Origin: Theropithecus gelada
Lineage: Eukaryota > Chordata > Mammalia > Primates > Cercopithecidae
Assembly: GCF_003255815.1 (NCBI RefSeq)
Contig: NC_037672.1
Location: forward strand, 108,452,686-108,516,685
Length of the DNA stretch: 64,000 bases
Direction: 5' to 3'
The notes below the pieces were generated by a model. That model saw only the letters and a program-made list of their open reading frames with translations, was not told the DNA's origin and searched no databases. Shown here in pieces: positions 12,171-24,125 of the stretch (the first letter of the stretch is position 1; each line of letters opens with the position of its first letter). Made by a program: the position numbers and the translations under genes.

Positions 12171-14095
12171 GCAACATTTCTACTCCAACACCTCCAATCC
12201 AACTTCATAAAAGCAACCCAACTCCGTGATCTCACGTTTGATTTTGTAATTCCTGAACATCTTCCTGTTGTCAAATCTTCATCACATGTTCTCTGCTTTT
12301 CTTAGAATAACTACATGATCTTTTAACTCTCGCAGACTCTTCCTTCTATTTGACTTGTTTTCTGACTCCATGAAATCACTACTGTCTTGCTCTAACTCTT
12401 CACTTTTCTCCATGTCTATCAATGCTTCTCTGGGTTTACTCTTCCTTACTTGCCTTAGACCATAAGAACAGTACTTTAATGATACTGTTATAGTTACCCT
12501 TGCTTCCTCTCCTCTGCCTTACTCTCTCATTATAGATGTAGATCAACACTCCTGGATTTTCAGTGAAGAGATCTAGAGTCTTTGTTCCTATACCAGGAAG
12601 GCTGCTAGGGCCACTCCAGATTCTACCTTTTTCAGCCAAGATTCTTGAAAGTATAGCCTGCCTTTGCTATTTCCATGTCTTCATCTCTACCCACTGCAGT
12701 CTACCAATTGCTTTTCTGAATCCGCCTTTGTTTAAGGTTAAAGATGGCATTATAATTTTAGAATCAGTGAAAAGTTTTCAATATTTATCATACTTAGTCT
12801 CTTAAGATATTGAAGACTGTTGAGTTTTCCCTCCTTCAAACTCTATCCACATTTGGTTTCTGTGATATGATTTCTTCAGATCTTCTCCCTACATCCTGCT
12901 CTTCCTTTTCAACACACTTTTCAAGTTTTTAGTTTTTAGCCTGCATCTTAAATATTGGCATTTTATGGCTCTTTTTCATTTTGTATGTTTTGCTGCTGAG
13001 TGTTACCTTTCATTCCTGTAGTTTCTGTAACCACAAACACACAATTGATGCCTCTTCTGTCTCTCCTGGCTCCAGCCCTCTACACTGATATCTTAAAGCA
13101 CTTAAAATATAGCTGTCATCTTCCTGTCTCCTGACCTATCCCACTCAGTCTCTTATTGCTGTCCACTCCGTTTATCAAGCCAGGAATATGGGTATTGGAT
13201 TAAATCTCAACCTTTCCCTCTCCCTCATTCTGCATATTTATTTATTTTTGAGACCGGGTCTTGCTCTGTTGCCTGGGAGTGCAGTGGCATGATCTCGGCT
13301 CACTGCAACTTCAGCCTTCCTGGTTCAAGTAATTGTCCTTCTTCAGCCTCCCAAGTAGCTGGGACTACAGGCACATGCCACCACACCCAGCTAAGTTTTG
13401 TATTTTCAGTAGAGATGGGGTTTCACCATGTTGGCCAAGCTGGTCTTGAATTCCTGGTCTCAAGTGATTTGTTTGCCTCGGCTTCCCAAAGTATTGGGAT
13501 TACAGATGTGAGCTACCGTACCTGGCCCATTCAGCGTATTTAAATGATATCAAGTCTTAAAACTATCTAATTCTGAAAACCTTTCCAGTAAGACCCATTC
13601 TCCAAAGTCATTGTCCCTTCTTTCAGTTTGGACACTCATTGGAATTGTGGCAAGTGCCTTCAAAGTCATCTCCCCACCTCGATCCTCATGCTTTTCTAAT
13701 ATATCCTCCATATAGTCATGAAAGGGATATTTGAAAAGCCGGAATCTAACCTTCTCACATTCTTGCCTGATAGTTGTTCATTGCTTACATAATAAACATC
13801 TGCTTCCTCGATAAGGTGCCTAGGTCTCTTTGGAGTCTGACCCCTGCCTCATCTGTCTTTCTTTCCCATGCTGGCTCTATATTGCTGCTATTCTGAACCT
13901 CTTACAAATCTCTAAGCATATTCTGTATTTTCACTTTTCTCCGTGTGTGCACATGATACTCCCTTCATCTGGAATAACTTCTTCCTCCTCCCTCTTCATC
14001 CTGCTTAGTCTCTTTGGCAGCTTGAAACTTTTCTTCTCAACATATAAGTCTCAGACTAAGCATTTTCTCTGTGAAGCTTCTGGAGGCATTGTGTT
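12170..14095 (+). mobile_element. L2 LINE fragment (CR1 clade), split by an Alu
   Basis: The pyrimidine-rich sense strand follows the L2 reverse transcriptase region as I recall it. 'ttcttgaaagtatagcctgcctttgctatttcca' matches the segment reading 'ctccttgaaagagttgtctacactcgctgtctcca', and a 'ctttggagtctgacccctgcctcatctg' segment lies near 13830-13855. Frames are destroyed by stops and indels. The Alu at 13241-13527 inserted into it. Family assignment rests on recalled L2 features, not on an alignment. Confidence 0.6.
13241..13527 (-). mobile_element. AluS-like SINE with 15-bp target duplication
   Basis: A near full-length Alu on the complement strand, with A-rich linker, both monomers and 5' end ('gtgagctaccgtacctggcc'). 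It is flanked by a target-site duplication: left copy 13226-13240 and right copy 13528-13542 (catt-c-[t/a]-gc-[a/g]-tattta), two mismatches in 15. The open frame across it translates antisense Alu and is not a gene. It lies inside an older L2. Confidence 0.93.
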
Positions 14096-14345
14096 TAACA
14101 ATGAGAACATGGGCTTTGGTGATACCCATACATGGGCTTTAAACCTAGCTGTACCCTGATATAGCTGTGTAAGTAATCTTGATGAGCCTTGACAATGTGA
14201 TGATAAATCTCACAGATTTAATAGGTGGGATTACATGCAATAAATGATAAAAGAGTAAATGAGATAAAATAAGATGAAATAACCTGTCCAGTGCCAGGCA
14301 ACGTGGTAGACATTCAATTGGTGGTTGCTATCATTATTATGCCTG
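14095..14345 (+). mobile_element. MIR SINE
   Basis: Follows MIR consensus order: 'aacatgggctttggtgatacc', 'acctagctgtaccctgatatagctgtgtaagtaa', then 'gagtaaatgagataaaataa', 'gtccagtgccaggcaacgtggtagacattcaattggtggttgctatcattatta'. Strongly diverged, as expected for an ancient mammalian SINE. It abuts the 3' end of the L2 fragment. Confidence 0.75.
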
Positions 14346-14892
14346 TAAATATTAATGTTAAGAATGATACTAGTAACAGTAATATTCCAGGTACTCTAAT
14401 GCAGAATTAGATATTTTGCCTTATAGATCCCAAATAGAGCTATGTAGGACACGTTAATTTTGTACATCACTCTTCCCCGTAAGACTGTGAACTCCTTTGA
14501 AACAGTCATTGAATTAGTTTGAATATGCCCAATTTCATTGCTAAGAGGACTTGAAACAGTTTGTGAAAAGAGATATATAACAATGGAGTAAAGTGTATAG
14601 GTATGAAAATTATAACAAAAGGAAAATATAGATGAAAACCAAGCGTAAGTGAATTCATAAAAATGTGTGCCTTGTAGTCTTGTGCAGTTTCTAGGATAGA
14701 TGAGTGATTTACCTTTGAGCTTCCTAGTGGGCAAGACAAAGTAGGAAACAAAATTTACAGCATCTACAAGGTAAAAATCAACCAATTACTAAGGATAAGC
14801 ATAACTTTTCCTGGAACTGTGTCTTTTGAGAGACTTATTAGATGCATTAATCACAAAGTGACACTGTGGTGTACTTTGAAGACTTGCTACTC
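14346..14892. other. Unique sequence, no gene seen
   Basis: A 129-codon complement frame (14396-14785) overlaps another complement frame and shows no splice, homology or codon-use support. Nothing else is recognisable. Confidence 0.5.
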
Positions 14893-15042
14893 AGATTATG
14901 GTTCTTGGACCAATTTCACTTGGGAGTTTGTTAGACATGTGGAATCTCAGGCTTCACCCAAACCTACTAAAGTCAAATCCACATTTTAACAATACCTCTA
15001 GGTGATTTGTATGCACATTAAATTTTGAGAAAAGCTTCTGTA
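14893..15042 (-). mobile_element. MER5A-type hAT DNA transposon
   Basis: The complement of MER5A is recognisable: 'ggttcttggaccaatttcacttgggagtttgttagacatg', 'cacccaaacctactaaagtc', and 'ttttaacaatacctctaggtgatttgtatgcacattaaattttgag'. It is non-autonomous and heavily mutated, and an 8-bp target duplication is not evident. Confidence 0.75.
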
Positions 15043-16392
15043 GAGGATGATGTTTGCAATAATTTCACTCAAATAAATTTGTGAGCTTTATGTGATGGTT
15101 TCTTTATATGCTTAAGTTTTGGATTTTAAATTCCAAATATACAAAAAAAATTGTAGAAAATATAATTCAGTTTCCAGATTTAACATATTTTTAATATTAT
15201 TTCAAGTATTTTTAACATTATTCCAAGTATGTTTCAAATCTGTCCTTTAATAAAGAAATAAAACACAGACACAGTTATGTATTTTCTCCCATCACTGTCT
15301 CTTGCCTCCCTTCTTGGAGGTAATTTTTCTTGTACGACTGGAGAGCATTGTTCCCACATAGGTTTTTTTAGTTTTACCACTTATGGATATATTTATAGAA
15401 TACCATTATTTAAGTAACTGTTTCTAATGCAGATTTTCAACCTTCAATGAAAATCTAGGGCAGAACAGGAAAAGATACCTCAGGTGCAGCAATTAGTACA
15501 AAGCATGGAATCTGTGTGAGGAACATGCTTATATTTTAGATGGTTTGGCTCAATCCAAGGAAAGAATTTAGATATTAGAACTATAAGAATGGGTGAAAAA
15601 AATGAGTTTGCATCATATTGTTCTAATAATCCTCTGCAATTAGAACTGAACATGGGAAAATTCGATTTTATATTTCGTGGTTGCAATAATGGAGCAAAAT
15701 GACAGTACTAATGTGTCAGTATTAAATTCCAATGCTCTTGTTCCCCTTTTCTTTTTTAAGGAAGAGATGATTAACATTTTTATATACTTTTTCTTTAGAT
15801 ACTACTCCAGCTGAGAGAGACAGACCAAATGCCAGGTCTGAGAGCCCACTGAGCTGGAGGAAAAGGTTTTGGATAAAATATATTATCCTAGGGAAAAGAG
15901 GCAAAGGCCTAAGAGAAAGAATTGGTCCTGGAAGAAATAAGGGCAAAAAGAGAGAGAGGAATCCAGATCAAGGGACAGGCAGGAAATTGGGCCTGCTAAT
16001 GACCCACTCACTTTGTCCTCTACTTATATCCTTTAATTTCCCTTTCCTATTATTCTGCTATTCTCCTGAAAAATTTTACTCCCTTCCTCCAATTCTACGA
16101 TGACTCCATCAGGACCTTTGGGAAGTTCATAGGTGCTCAAACTGGTTTTGGAGAAAATACAAATGACTAATAAACATAGAAAACATGTTCAAATTTACTA
16201 GCAAGTTAAGAAAAAATAATTAAAATAACAATAAAACTCTTGGAATGGTCTCAAACCTACAGAGAAGTGGTTGGAATACTTTTAAAATGAGTGGAGCTTT
16301 GTTAAACTCTAGGAAGCTTTTATTCTCTAGGTATATCTTAAGCAAAAATTATTCTGATTTGAGGCAATTTTTAAATACCAAAAGTAACACTC

Positions 16393-16395
<3 letters not shown>
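15043..16395. other. Unique or unresolved sequence, no gene seen
   Basis: 15130-15430 reads like an old, unresolved interspersed repeat (T-rich, 'tataattcag...cttatggatatatttatagaatac'), but I could not name it. 15800-15960 is purine-rich on the plus strand. No coding signal. Confidence 0.35.

Positions 16396-16428
<33 letters not shown>
16396..16428. repeat. (CA)n dinucleotide microsatellite
   Basis: About 16 uninterrupted CA units ending in 'caaac'. A classic variable primate microsatellite capable of Z-DNA formation. Confidence 0.95.
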
Positions 16429-16431
<3 letters not shown>

Positions 16432-16623
16432 TCTAAAAACTGATGATGCAATCACTAGTTATATTCTCCAGTAAGAACCTGGAATGCTGATATTTATAGT
16501 ACATGCAAAGGCAGAGTCGTTTCTACACAGAGTATATATTCAGGATTTCAAAAGCATCATGAAAATTGTACATTTACTCATTATAAAATTGTACAGGGGA
16601 ACAAAAATGTAAATATTAAAATT

Positions 16624-16920
16624 TGGTGTGGTGGCTCATGCCTGTAATCCCAGCACTTTGGGAGGCCAAGGCGGGCGGATTGCCTGAGGTCAGGAGTTCG
16701 AGACCACCCTGACTGACATGGTGAAACCCCATCTCTACTAAAAACACAAAATTAGCTGGGCATGGTGGTGTCTGTAATCCTAGCTATTTGGGAGGCTGAG
16801 GCAAGAGAATTGCTTGAACCTGGGAGATGGAGTTTGCAGTGAGCCGAGATTGTACCAATACACTCCAGTGTGGGCAACAAGAGTGAAACTCCGTCTCAAA
16901 AAAAAAAAAAAAAAAAAAAA
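16624..16920 (+). mobile_element. AluS-like SINE, sense orientation
   Basis: Sense Alu beginning at 'ggtgtggtggctcatgcctgtaatcccagcac', with the left A-rich linker ('ctactaaaaacacaaaattagctgggc'), right monomer and a pure A tail of about 22 bases. The first few bases (GGCCGG) are missing or mutated. It forms an inverted pair with the minus-strand AluY that begins about 540 bases downstream. Confidence 0.95.
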
Positions 16921-17456
16921 TGGTGGCTGGTATAATTTATATTGTGTACATTATGTGTTATCTTCTGCTGATCTTTATGCGAAACATTTTGCTAATCAAG
17001 TCTGTCTTGCTGTGGAGGGCAATATAGGAATTTGGTGGTGAAAGTATAAGAGGGTGATCCATCAGATATCTTAGGTAGAAAAATGCTCTGGGCCACTAGA
17101 CTATGTGTTTGCTAGGATCCTGCCTCGCTTGAACATTCTGCATGTATTTCTCAAGAAGAACATTTGATAGAGTTGCCCACCTTCTTGTCTATAAATGCTT
17201 CCCTACATGTAGTCATAGTGAGATGTTACCCAAGGGATACGTGTGTCAAGGTGGAAGCTGAAATAAACTGACCTGTGAGATTTTATTATTATTCTTAACT
17301 TTTATTACTTTGTTTTTCAAAGTCCATTTTTGACATGCTTTTGCTTTTCAGAGTCTTTATTTTTAACGGTCTTTATTTTGGGTTATTTCTGTTTACTCAA
17401 GGGTAAAGGTTAGGCATTTCAGGGTTTTACTACATTCTCTTCATCTCCCTCTTTTT

Positions 17457-17758
17457 TTTTTTTTTTTTTTTTTTTTGAGACGGAGTCTCGCGCTGTGTCA
17501 CCCAGGCTGGAGTGCAGTGGCGCGATCTCGGCTCACTGCAAGCTCCGCCTCCCAGGTTCAGGCCATTCTCCTGCCTCAGCCTCCGAGTAGCTGGGACTAC
17601 AGGCGCCCGCCACCACGCCCGGCTAGTTTTTTGTATTTTTAGTAGAGACGGGGTTTCACCATGTTAGCCAGGATGGTCTCGATCTCCTGACCTCGTGATC
17701 CGCCCGCCTCGGCCTCCCAAAGTGCTGGGATTACAGGCTTGAGCCACCGCGCCTGGCC
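17457..17758 (-). mobile_element. AluY, Old World monkey type, perfect target duplication
   Basis: A full-length, little-diverged Alu on the complement strand with a long T run (its A tail). The target-site duplication is 'tcatctccctcttttt', at 17441-17456 and 17759-17774 with no mismatch. Lineage clues are 'ggcttgagcc' (sense GGCTCAAGCC) and 'ctagttttttgtattttt'. CpGs are mostly intact, supporting a young insertion. Confidence 0.97.
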
Positions 17759-17774
17759 TCATCTCCCTCTTTTT

Positions 17775-18884
17775 AACCAATATTCTGCAGGCCCTTCCTA
17801 AAAAAATGAAATGAAATACAGTAAAGGAAATAAAACATAGAGAATGTTTAGGATTTTTATGCTGTGGAAATGATGCTAACTTTCTCACTTGAAATACATT
17901 TCTTAAGGAGAGAGGATTATTTGCACATGGATCCAAAGAGCATCCCTTCTAGTCCATTTGGTAGAGTGCGCTGTTTTTTGATGTAATGCCTATGTAATAT
18001 AGAAAAATCACAACTTGTCCTAAACTGCATTTAGGCTTTAAATCTCTCTTTTAAAGCTGTTTATTTTTATTAAGCCTCTTCTTTTTAACTCAGGTGGTGT
18101 ATTTGTATTTAGAAATGTATAACTTTGGCTTGCTTGGCTATTTTCCCCTCATGCAGATTTTATGCTGGTAAATGTGCACTAAAGGACATTTGTATAATTA
18201 CTTGTTTAATCTGGAAGCTCAGTGCACTTTGTATGCTGCACAGCACAGTACCAAGCTCAGGTATTAATAGTGTTTTTTGATGAGCTGATGAGGTTGATAT
18301 TGATGGCAATGAAACGAAGAAGAGAATAAAATTAGTATAGTGAGATTTAGGAACAGAGCAGAAGTGTTTTGCTGGAAAAACATAGAGTGTTTTGCTGGAA
18401 AAGATACGTCTCATGCTTATGCAGAAATAGAATATGTCTATGGCATTCATAGCTATAAATATACTCATGGCTACTTGCTTGTTGACTTAAAGCAGGCAGA
18501 GATTTGATTCTAGATGCTACTTTTCTAGCTATTTGTTCTTATAAGACACAAGAGAAAATAATATTTCTGTATCATTTAGTAGAAATAATTCTTATAATTT
18601 ATAGTTTATAGGAAACCACTAGAGATTATTTAGCTCTGTTTTTAGATGGACCACTCTTATACTGTTCCGAACAGAAGACAATACATTTTGTTTTTAAAAA
18701 TGTACTATGATGTTACTTTCAGCCATTTCAGGATATAAATAGTGCCAAATAATGCCCTTGATTCTAGTGTTCAAATTGGCATACAATTTATTATAAATAT
18801 TTATGTAGCTCTTAAAGTATTTTAATGTTACTGCTTTCCCCTAAAATGTACAATAAAAACCTTTGGTTGTCACTGCTATTTATG
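17775..18884. other. Unique sequence, no gene seen
   Basis: AT-rich DNA without recognisable interspersed repeats, apart from a small direct duplication at 18363-18402. No coding evidence. Confidence 0.5.
18363..18402. repeat. Short direct duplication, period 23
   Basis: The 17-base word AGTGTTTTGCTGGAAAA occurs at 18363-18379 and again at 18386-18402 with six bases between. This is consistent with a small local slippage or duplication. Confidence 0.9.
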
Positions 18885-19025
18885 AGTAGTTAATATGGTT
18901 TGAGACTTTTTTCTTTAAGTTCTTACAGCAACCTGTGAGGTAGGTGTTTTATCTCTTTGTTTTCTAGATGAGGAAATCAAGTTATAGAGAGCTTAAGCAA
19001 CTTTCCTCAGCTCAGTGGTTTTAAG
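18885..19025 (+). mobile_element. MIR SINE fragment
   Basis: The core and 3' part of MIR are visible: 'cagcaacctgtgaggtaggtg', 'ttctagatgaggaaatcaagttatagagagcttaagcaac'. The 5' tRNA-like part is not recognisable. Confidence 0.75.
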
Positions 19026-19344
19026 TGCTGGGAGAGCAAAGAATGCTCTTAATCATGACTCTTTTCCATGGTAGAACATTAGTTTCACAAGATTTTAGTG
19101 GCATTACTTGAAACAAAAGTATTCTAGTGAAATAAATGTTTAAAACAAAATTAGATAAGTGAAATGACAACAGGTTTGTTAATTATTCCAAAGAGCATCA
19201 TAGCTATGATATGATGATGTTTATAGTGGGACACCGAGGTGACAATAGTTGGCCAAAATTTGCAAAATTAACTTTATTGCTCAAAGATGAATTCATTAGC
19301 CTTCTTTTGATACTACTTCATTAAAATTACTCTCCTTTAAGTAT

Positions 19345-19630
19345 TAATGATAGTTGAGTATCTACTCTGTGCTGGGTACTGTACTAGGTATGTTAACAAC
19401 TTTAGTTTTCAGAGCAGTGTTAGCTATAAGCTTTCTGAAGGCAGGAACTATGTCTGTCTTATTCACAACTATGTGCCCTGAGTTAATAGTGGGACAAATT
19501 ATTATTATATTTTAATGGATGGGAAAACTGAGGCCAGGAAGTTTCAATTGCTTACTGATGTTATAGACAAGTAAGAAATAAAGTGGAGATTTAATTCCAA
19601 TTCATCTGACTTAAGACTAGTAGTCCATGC
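19345..19630 (+). mobile_element. MIR SINE interrupted by an L2-like tail segment
   Basis: MIR core 'gtatctactctgtgctgggtactgtactaggtatg' (19350-19395) and MIR 3' half 'gatgggaaaactgaggccaggaag...' (19510-19630) are separated by about 70 bases. The spacer contains 'agctttctgaaggcaggaactatgtctgtcttattcac', which resembles an L2 3' region. This looks like a nested or rearranged ancient insertion, though divergence makes the boundaries uncertain. Confidence 0.6.
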
Positions 19631-19639
19631 AGGATTCTA

Positions 19640-20035
19640 GACCCCTTAGAATGGTCTATGAGGCCTTTCATGATGCCTGCCTGCTTCTCTAGTGGGACTT
19701 CTTTCTATGCATCCATAGAAATGGAAATGGAAATGCTGTGCCCTGTTTCTGGAATTTTCTTTTTCACTTTTTGCCTTTGAAACATTGCTAATGCATTGTC
19801 TTCTATGTAAAGACTTCTCTAACCCCTATTCATATCTCCATCCCTGACAGTATTAATCAAATCCTTCCTTGTGCTACTTCTGAATTGCAGATATAATATT
19901 ATATTATAATTTTTATTCCTATCTACAAGTCAATGAGTTACTTTAGGTCAAGGGCCATACTTTCTTTCTTTAGTTCTGCATGGTCTAGGTGAGGGGCTAG
20001 ATATTACATGTCTTATACATTTGGAATGAGTGAAC
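19640..20035 (+). mobile_element. L2 LINE 3' fragment
   Basis: Sense-strand L2 3' features in order: 'gaggcctttcatgatgcctgcc', 'gccctgtttctggaattttc', 'aagacttctctaacccctattc', 'aagggccatactttctttctttagttctgcat' and an '...catttggaatgagtgaa' end. No intact frame. Confidence 0.6.
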
Positions 20036-21126
20036 AAAGGGGTATCATCTATTACTTAAATATCCAGGGTCTCAAGTGAGCATTTGGCAAGTGATGGATG
20101 GCAATCACTTCTTGGTTGAATTCTCTGATGGACATTTGAAGAGATGACTCTTCCACGTTGGTGATTAAAGATGAGTTTATGTATTTTAGATTCCACAGGG
20201 TCAAAAGGTAGTTAACATTCTGCTGTGAAATTCTTAGAGCCTGGCTTGAGAAATCAACCCAGACAGAGACCAGTCCACAGGGGTACTTGCTTTCTCATAT
20301 AATGGGAGCTAGGTTTATAAGAAATGTTTCAAGCCAAAAAGAAAAAAAGAAAGAAAAAACAAAAAACAAAACAGAATGTGAAGATCTCTTAAAGCCTAGC
20401 ATTGGAAGTTACTATGTGACTTCTGCCACATTCTATTCATCAAAATGAATCATAGAGTCAGCCATATGCAATGTGGAAGGAGTTTACACTCTTATATGGT
20501 TTTTTGGGGGCACCTCTTCCACTTTGAGGGAAAACCTGCTATTGAGTCACTTGGAATTCATTCATGTACACCAAGTAGCCATGTGGTCTTTTCATAGGAG
20601 AATTTAGCATAGGCTTGCTTCCTAAGACAATATCGAGCACTTGGTTTACTGTTATGATCATTATAGCTCTGGTTCTCTTAGAGTAGTGGAGAGATTACTA
20701 AATACATTAAAATATATTATTTAAAAAGATTAAAAGAGATATATTAAAAGATTAATATAGGTTAATAAAATCTGTGTGCATGAGTGTGTGTTCCTTTTGA
20801 ACAACTGGGATAGCAGTGCCATGGGAGCTGATGTGAATTTGAGAGTGAAGGGCATCACCCAGAAGGAGTTTAAAAAGGAAGAGCAGATCCATGAGATCCA
20901 GGAAAGGAAACATCAGGAGAATGGCCCTAAAAGTTGATGGAGAAAATCTGTCCCAGAAACTTGTTTCCAAAGGGAACATATCTTAGAAAACAAAAAAGTA
21001 GAGATGTATCAGTCCAATCTAGGAATGAGATGCAGTTAAGGGATTTGGCTGTTGAAAGGTCATTAATAACCCCGGAGAGAGCAGTTTCTTTAGAGTTATA
21101 GGGAGTGGAATCCAGAATATAATGGA
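20036..21126. other. Unique or unresolved sequence
   Basis: Includes an A-rich stretch (about 20335-20372, AAAAAG/AAAAAC units) and a GC-richer patch at 20810-21110 that I cannot assign. Short complement frames here lack support. Confidence 0.4.
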
Positions 21127-21292
21127 TCATAGCAGTTGTTCTCAAGCTTTAGTTTCTGTAAGTAACTTAAGAGGCTTGTCAAAACAGAAAAAGATCTGAT
21201 CTGGTAGGTCTGAAATGAGGCACAAACATCTTCATGTTTAACAAGCATCTCAAAATAGTGTGAGGCAAACCCCATTTTGAGAAATGCTAGAT
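21127..21292 (+). mobile_element. MER5A-type hAT DNA transposon
   Basis: Sense MER5A landmarks are 'gttgttctcaagctttagtttctg', 'ggcttgtcaaaacaga', 'gatctggtaggtctgaaatgag', 'tttaacaagcatctcaaaatagtg' and 'cattttgagaaatgctag'. The terminal regions form an imperfect inverted pair. Confidence 0.75.
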
Positions 21293-21984
21293 TACAGAGA
21301 AAATGAGAAGCTAAGTAACAAAGATAACTACCTTACACCATGTTGTCAACCAGCTTCTTGACAAAAGATAGGGTGAGAGCTTAGGGAACAGAACAGAGGA
21401 AAATGTTTTGGTTTTTTAGGAATGAGTATATTTGAGTACATTTATAGGCAAAGAAGAGTTGAATGGAAAAAAAGATTTATAAATGAGAAAATGGAAGAGC
21501 AACTTCCAAGTGGAGTTGGGAAGATATATAATCAGGTGCAAAGCTGGAGTCCCTGCTTGTCCCAGCCTGCTTGTCCCACCACACAGTAGCGATCCTATTA
21601 TTACATGCTCAGGCTTCTCAGTCTTGGAACCAGTGAGAAAGCAGTTTGATGGGTTATTACTGGCTTCTTTCTCATGAGCATATGACATATGGAACCGGTT
21701 TAGTTGGTGAAGGTTGCCAGTGTCTGATGAGGAGAACAAAGAATCATGTATTAAGAAGAACATCATTTTGTAGATTAGTTTCCATTTTTCCTTAAACTTC
21801 TATGATTGCTAGTCTATTGGCCCAGCAACTTAGGTCTGCAGTCTCTTTTATTTATGTTTTCTTTCTGCTGGCTCTTGGTTTTGCAAAGAATTAGAACCTA
21901 GACTAGGACCTAGAGAGGTAGGCTCAGAGTGGGATAAGTTGCCCTGATTTCTTCCCACTTTTTTCTGTTCCTTACTACTACATT
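21293..21984. other. Unique sequence, no gene seen
   Basis: Overlapping open frames on both strands at 21416-21766 have no splice or homology support. No repeat family is recognised. Confidence 0.4.
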
Positions 21985-22165
21985 GTGCTTTAGAGTGAAC
22001 CATTTGCACCTGAATCACTCGGGGGTGGCTGTAAATAGTCGATGTTCCTGGGCCATGCCATAGATCTTCTTGATCAGTATGTCTGGTTGTAGGGCCAGGA
22101 AAAATGTATTTTAACAAATTCCCTGGGTGGCTTTTGTGCATGTTAAAGTGAAGAACACTAAACTG
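21985..22165 (-). mobile_element. MER5A-like hAT DNA transposon
   Basis: Complement MER5A features are 'cacctgaatcactcgggggtggc', 'ttcctgggccatgccatag' and 'gtattttaacaaattccctgggtggcttttgtgcatgttaaagtgaagaac'. Middle part diverged. Confidence 0.6.
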
Positions 22166-22619
22166 GAGAATACCTCTGGAAAGAGCCTGATACTGCTTTC
22201 ACAGACTTTCCTTTTGACCACAAAAGTGTACTGGATCATTAGCACAGACACTTAGGCTCCAGTTAATCCCTGGATAAAAAATCTTGAATAGCAAGATTGT
22301 CCTAGATTGGCCTGGAGTTGGCTAAACTGTCTTAAGCTTCATAATAAATGACATCTGAGGCCTCTCTGGGGTGAAGGGAGGATGAGGTTAGCAGGGCAGC
22401 CTTTCGATTACAGTTACTTTGCCTGGGTCTCCAACTCGATGTATTTTGGCTCATTCCTTATGAGTGTCTGCTAGCTCACATGGGAAGTCATCAGAATGCT
22501 CTGAGTCTACCCCATATTGGCTTTGGGGAAAACATATGGTACTTTCTCTGAGGAAAGAGAGTGAAGATATTAAAGTGGTAATACTATAGACAATATATTA
22601 GTTCCTGTTCTTGTCAGCC
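22166..22619. other. Unique sequence, no gene seen
   Basis: No recognisable repeat, coding exon or RNA gene. Confidence 0.45.
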
Positions 22620-23600
22620 AAACTAGATGTTCATGTGCATCTACACTCATTCTTTTCTCATTTCCTCTCCTTAAAATGGAAGAAGTGACACTGCCTATTC
22701 CCTTCACAACACCCTAGATCCCATTGCTTCCTACTCTCTAAGTCACTGTGACTTATTGATCATCCCCATATCCTGGATTATCAATTTCTTCTTCTCATTG
22801 GCTCCTTTTTCTCCGATTTTCACCATGCTCAAATCTTCCTCATCGTTTCTGAAACCAAATTCCTCCATCATTCCTCCTCTATCTCTCTTCTCTTTAATGA
22901 TACAATGTAATACAGGCATTGTCTACACTGTTGTCTCACTTACTCATTCTTCACATTTTTCCTGATCCACTGTAGTTTGATTTCTAGGAAACCATACCAT
23001 TGACACTGTTTTGCCAGTCACCAAAGGTTTCTTCATGCTAAATCCAATAGACACGTCTCAGTCATTATATTATTTGTTATCTTGGCAGCATGTGATATTA
23101 TTGACCTTTTCAACTGCCCTGAAATACTTACTTCTTACTTAAGTGTCAGGTTTGGTTCTCCCCCATGTGCCATTTTACTTCTTATTCTGGCCACAGGACA
23201 CATAGGTAAGTTCTTTGAATGACACTGGCGCTTTTTTTTTATCTGGGCCATCACATAAGCACTTCCATCTCTCTAGAACTCTTTCTTTTCTCCTCACTGT
23301 GATGACTCTAATCTATCCTCTAATTCTTCCCTTCCACATCCCTTTCTCTGTTTCGTCAAGTCTGGGAAAGTTGTTACTCCCATTTATTCCCTCAAAACTC
23401 CATACATGACTTTTTTTCACTGTACCTTTATTACCTGTTTGTCTAAATTCCTCACTAAAGTATAAACTACATAAGGCTAAGGCTTTTGTCAATTGTTTTA
23501 TTGATTTATCTCCAGGGCCCCATAGCCTCCAATAGTAACTGGCATAAAGATCAGATAGGAGCATAATCAATCTTGATTCCATAAATGAGTAGAAATACAG
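22620..23600 (+). mobile_element. L2 LINE fragment (CR1 clade), reverse transcriptase region to 3' end
   Basis: Sense L2 order is preserved. 'caccatgctcaaatcttcctcatc' and 'cattgtctacactgttgtctcac' lead into 'tcatgctaaatccaatagacacgtctcagtcattatatta'. Then 'ggcagcatgtgatattattgacc' corresponds to the AFDTVDH-type RT motif, now degenerate. The 3' end ('taaggcttttgtcaattg...ctccagggcccc...actggcataaa') follows at 23440-23590. No usable frame remains. Confidence 0.65.
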
Positions 23601-23689
23601 ACACACAAATCTGCACACACATGCTTCTGCATGCACATGCACTCTCTGTGGCCCAATGGATCCTGTGGGAAATCTAATGGAGTATATGA

Positions 23690-24125
23690 TAACATTTCAT
23701 CTCTAGGGCAGAATTTCTAATTGGAAAGAGAGATTTACAAAACATTGTGATAAAGGACAGCAAATGTTCAGAGCAAAAAGGGTTGTAGAAAAAGCTTAAA
23801 AAAGAGTGATAGCACATTCAGCTGAGATGGGCAGCACATAGAGAAACCAAATATTTCAAAACTTAACCCTGAAGGATGATGCAAGTTTTAATAGGGAGAT
23901 ATGGGAAGAAGGTGTTTCCTGAGAGTGGCAATAGTGGAGTAGAAAAGCAGAGGGCAAAACTGGGAGAGAGTGACAAGCTAGTTATTCAGTTGGAGCAAAT
24001 AGGTTCTTGTGGTCAAGACTTAAGAAAAGTCTGAGAAGGTTGGCATGTTGTGGAAGCTCATAAAGGGAAAAAATAGAGTTTAAACTTTCTTCTCTAGTAA
24101 GTGGGAAACCACAAAAAGATTGAAT
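23690..24125 (-). mobile_element. L2 LINE 3' fragment, complement
   Basis: Purine-rich strand typical of antisense L2: 'gggcagcacatagag', 'taaccctgaaggatgatgc', 'gtgtttcctgagagtggc', 'ggttcttgtggtcaag', 'gaaaccacaaaaagattgaa'. It faces the plus-strand L2 ending at 23600, so two ancient copies lie tail to tail. Confidence 0.5.

Noticed and set aside
13289..13543. 84-codon frame with a plausible peptide
   Set aside because: It is the translation of an antisense Alu (13241-13527). Similar Alu frames at 37762-38052, 52900-53192 and 61329-61664 were rejected for the same reason.
20850..21110. GC-richer segment considered as a processed pseudogene
   Set aside because: No extended frame, no A-tail or target duplication, and no recognisable protein.
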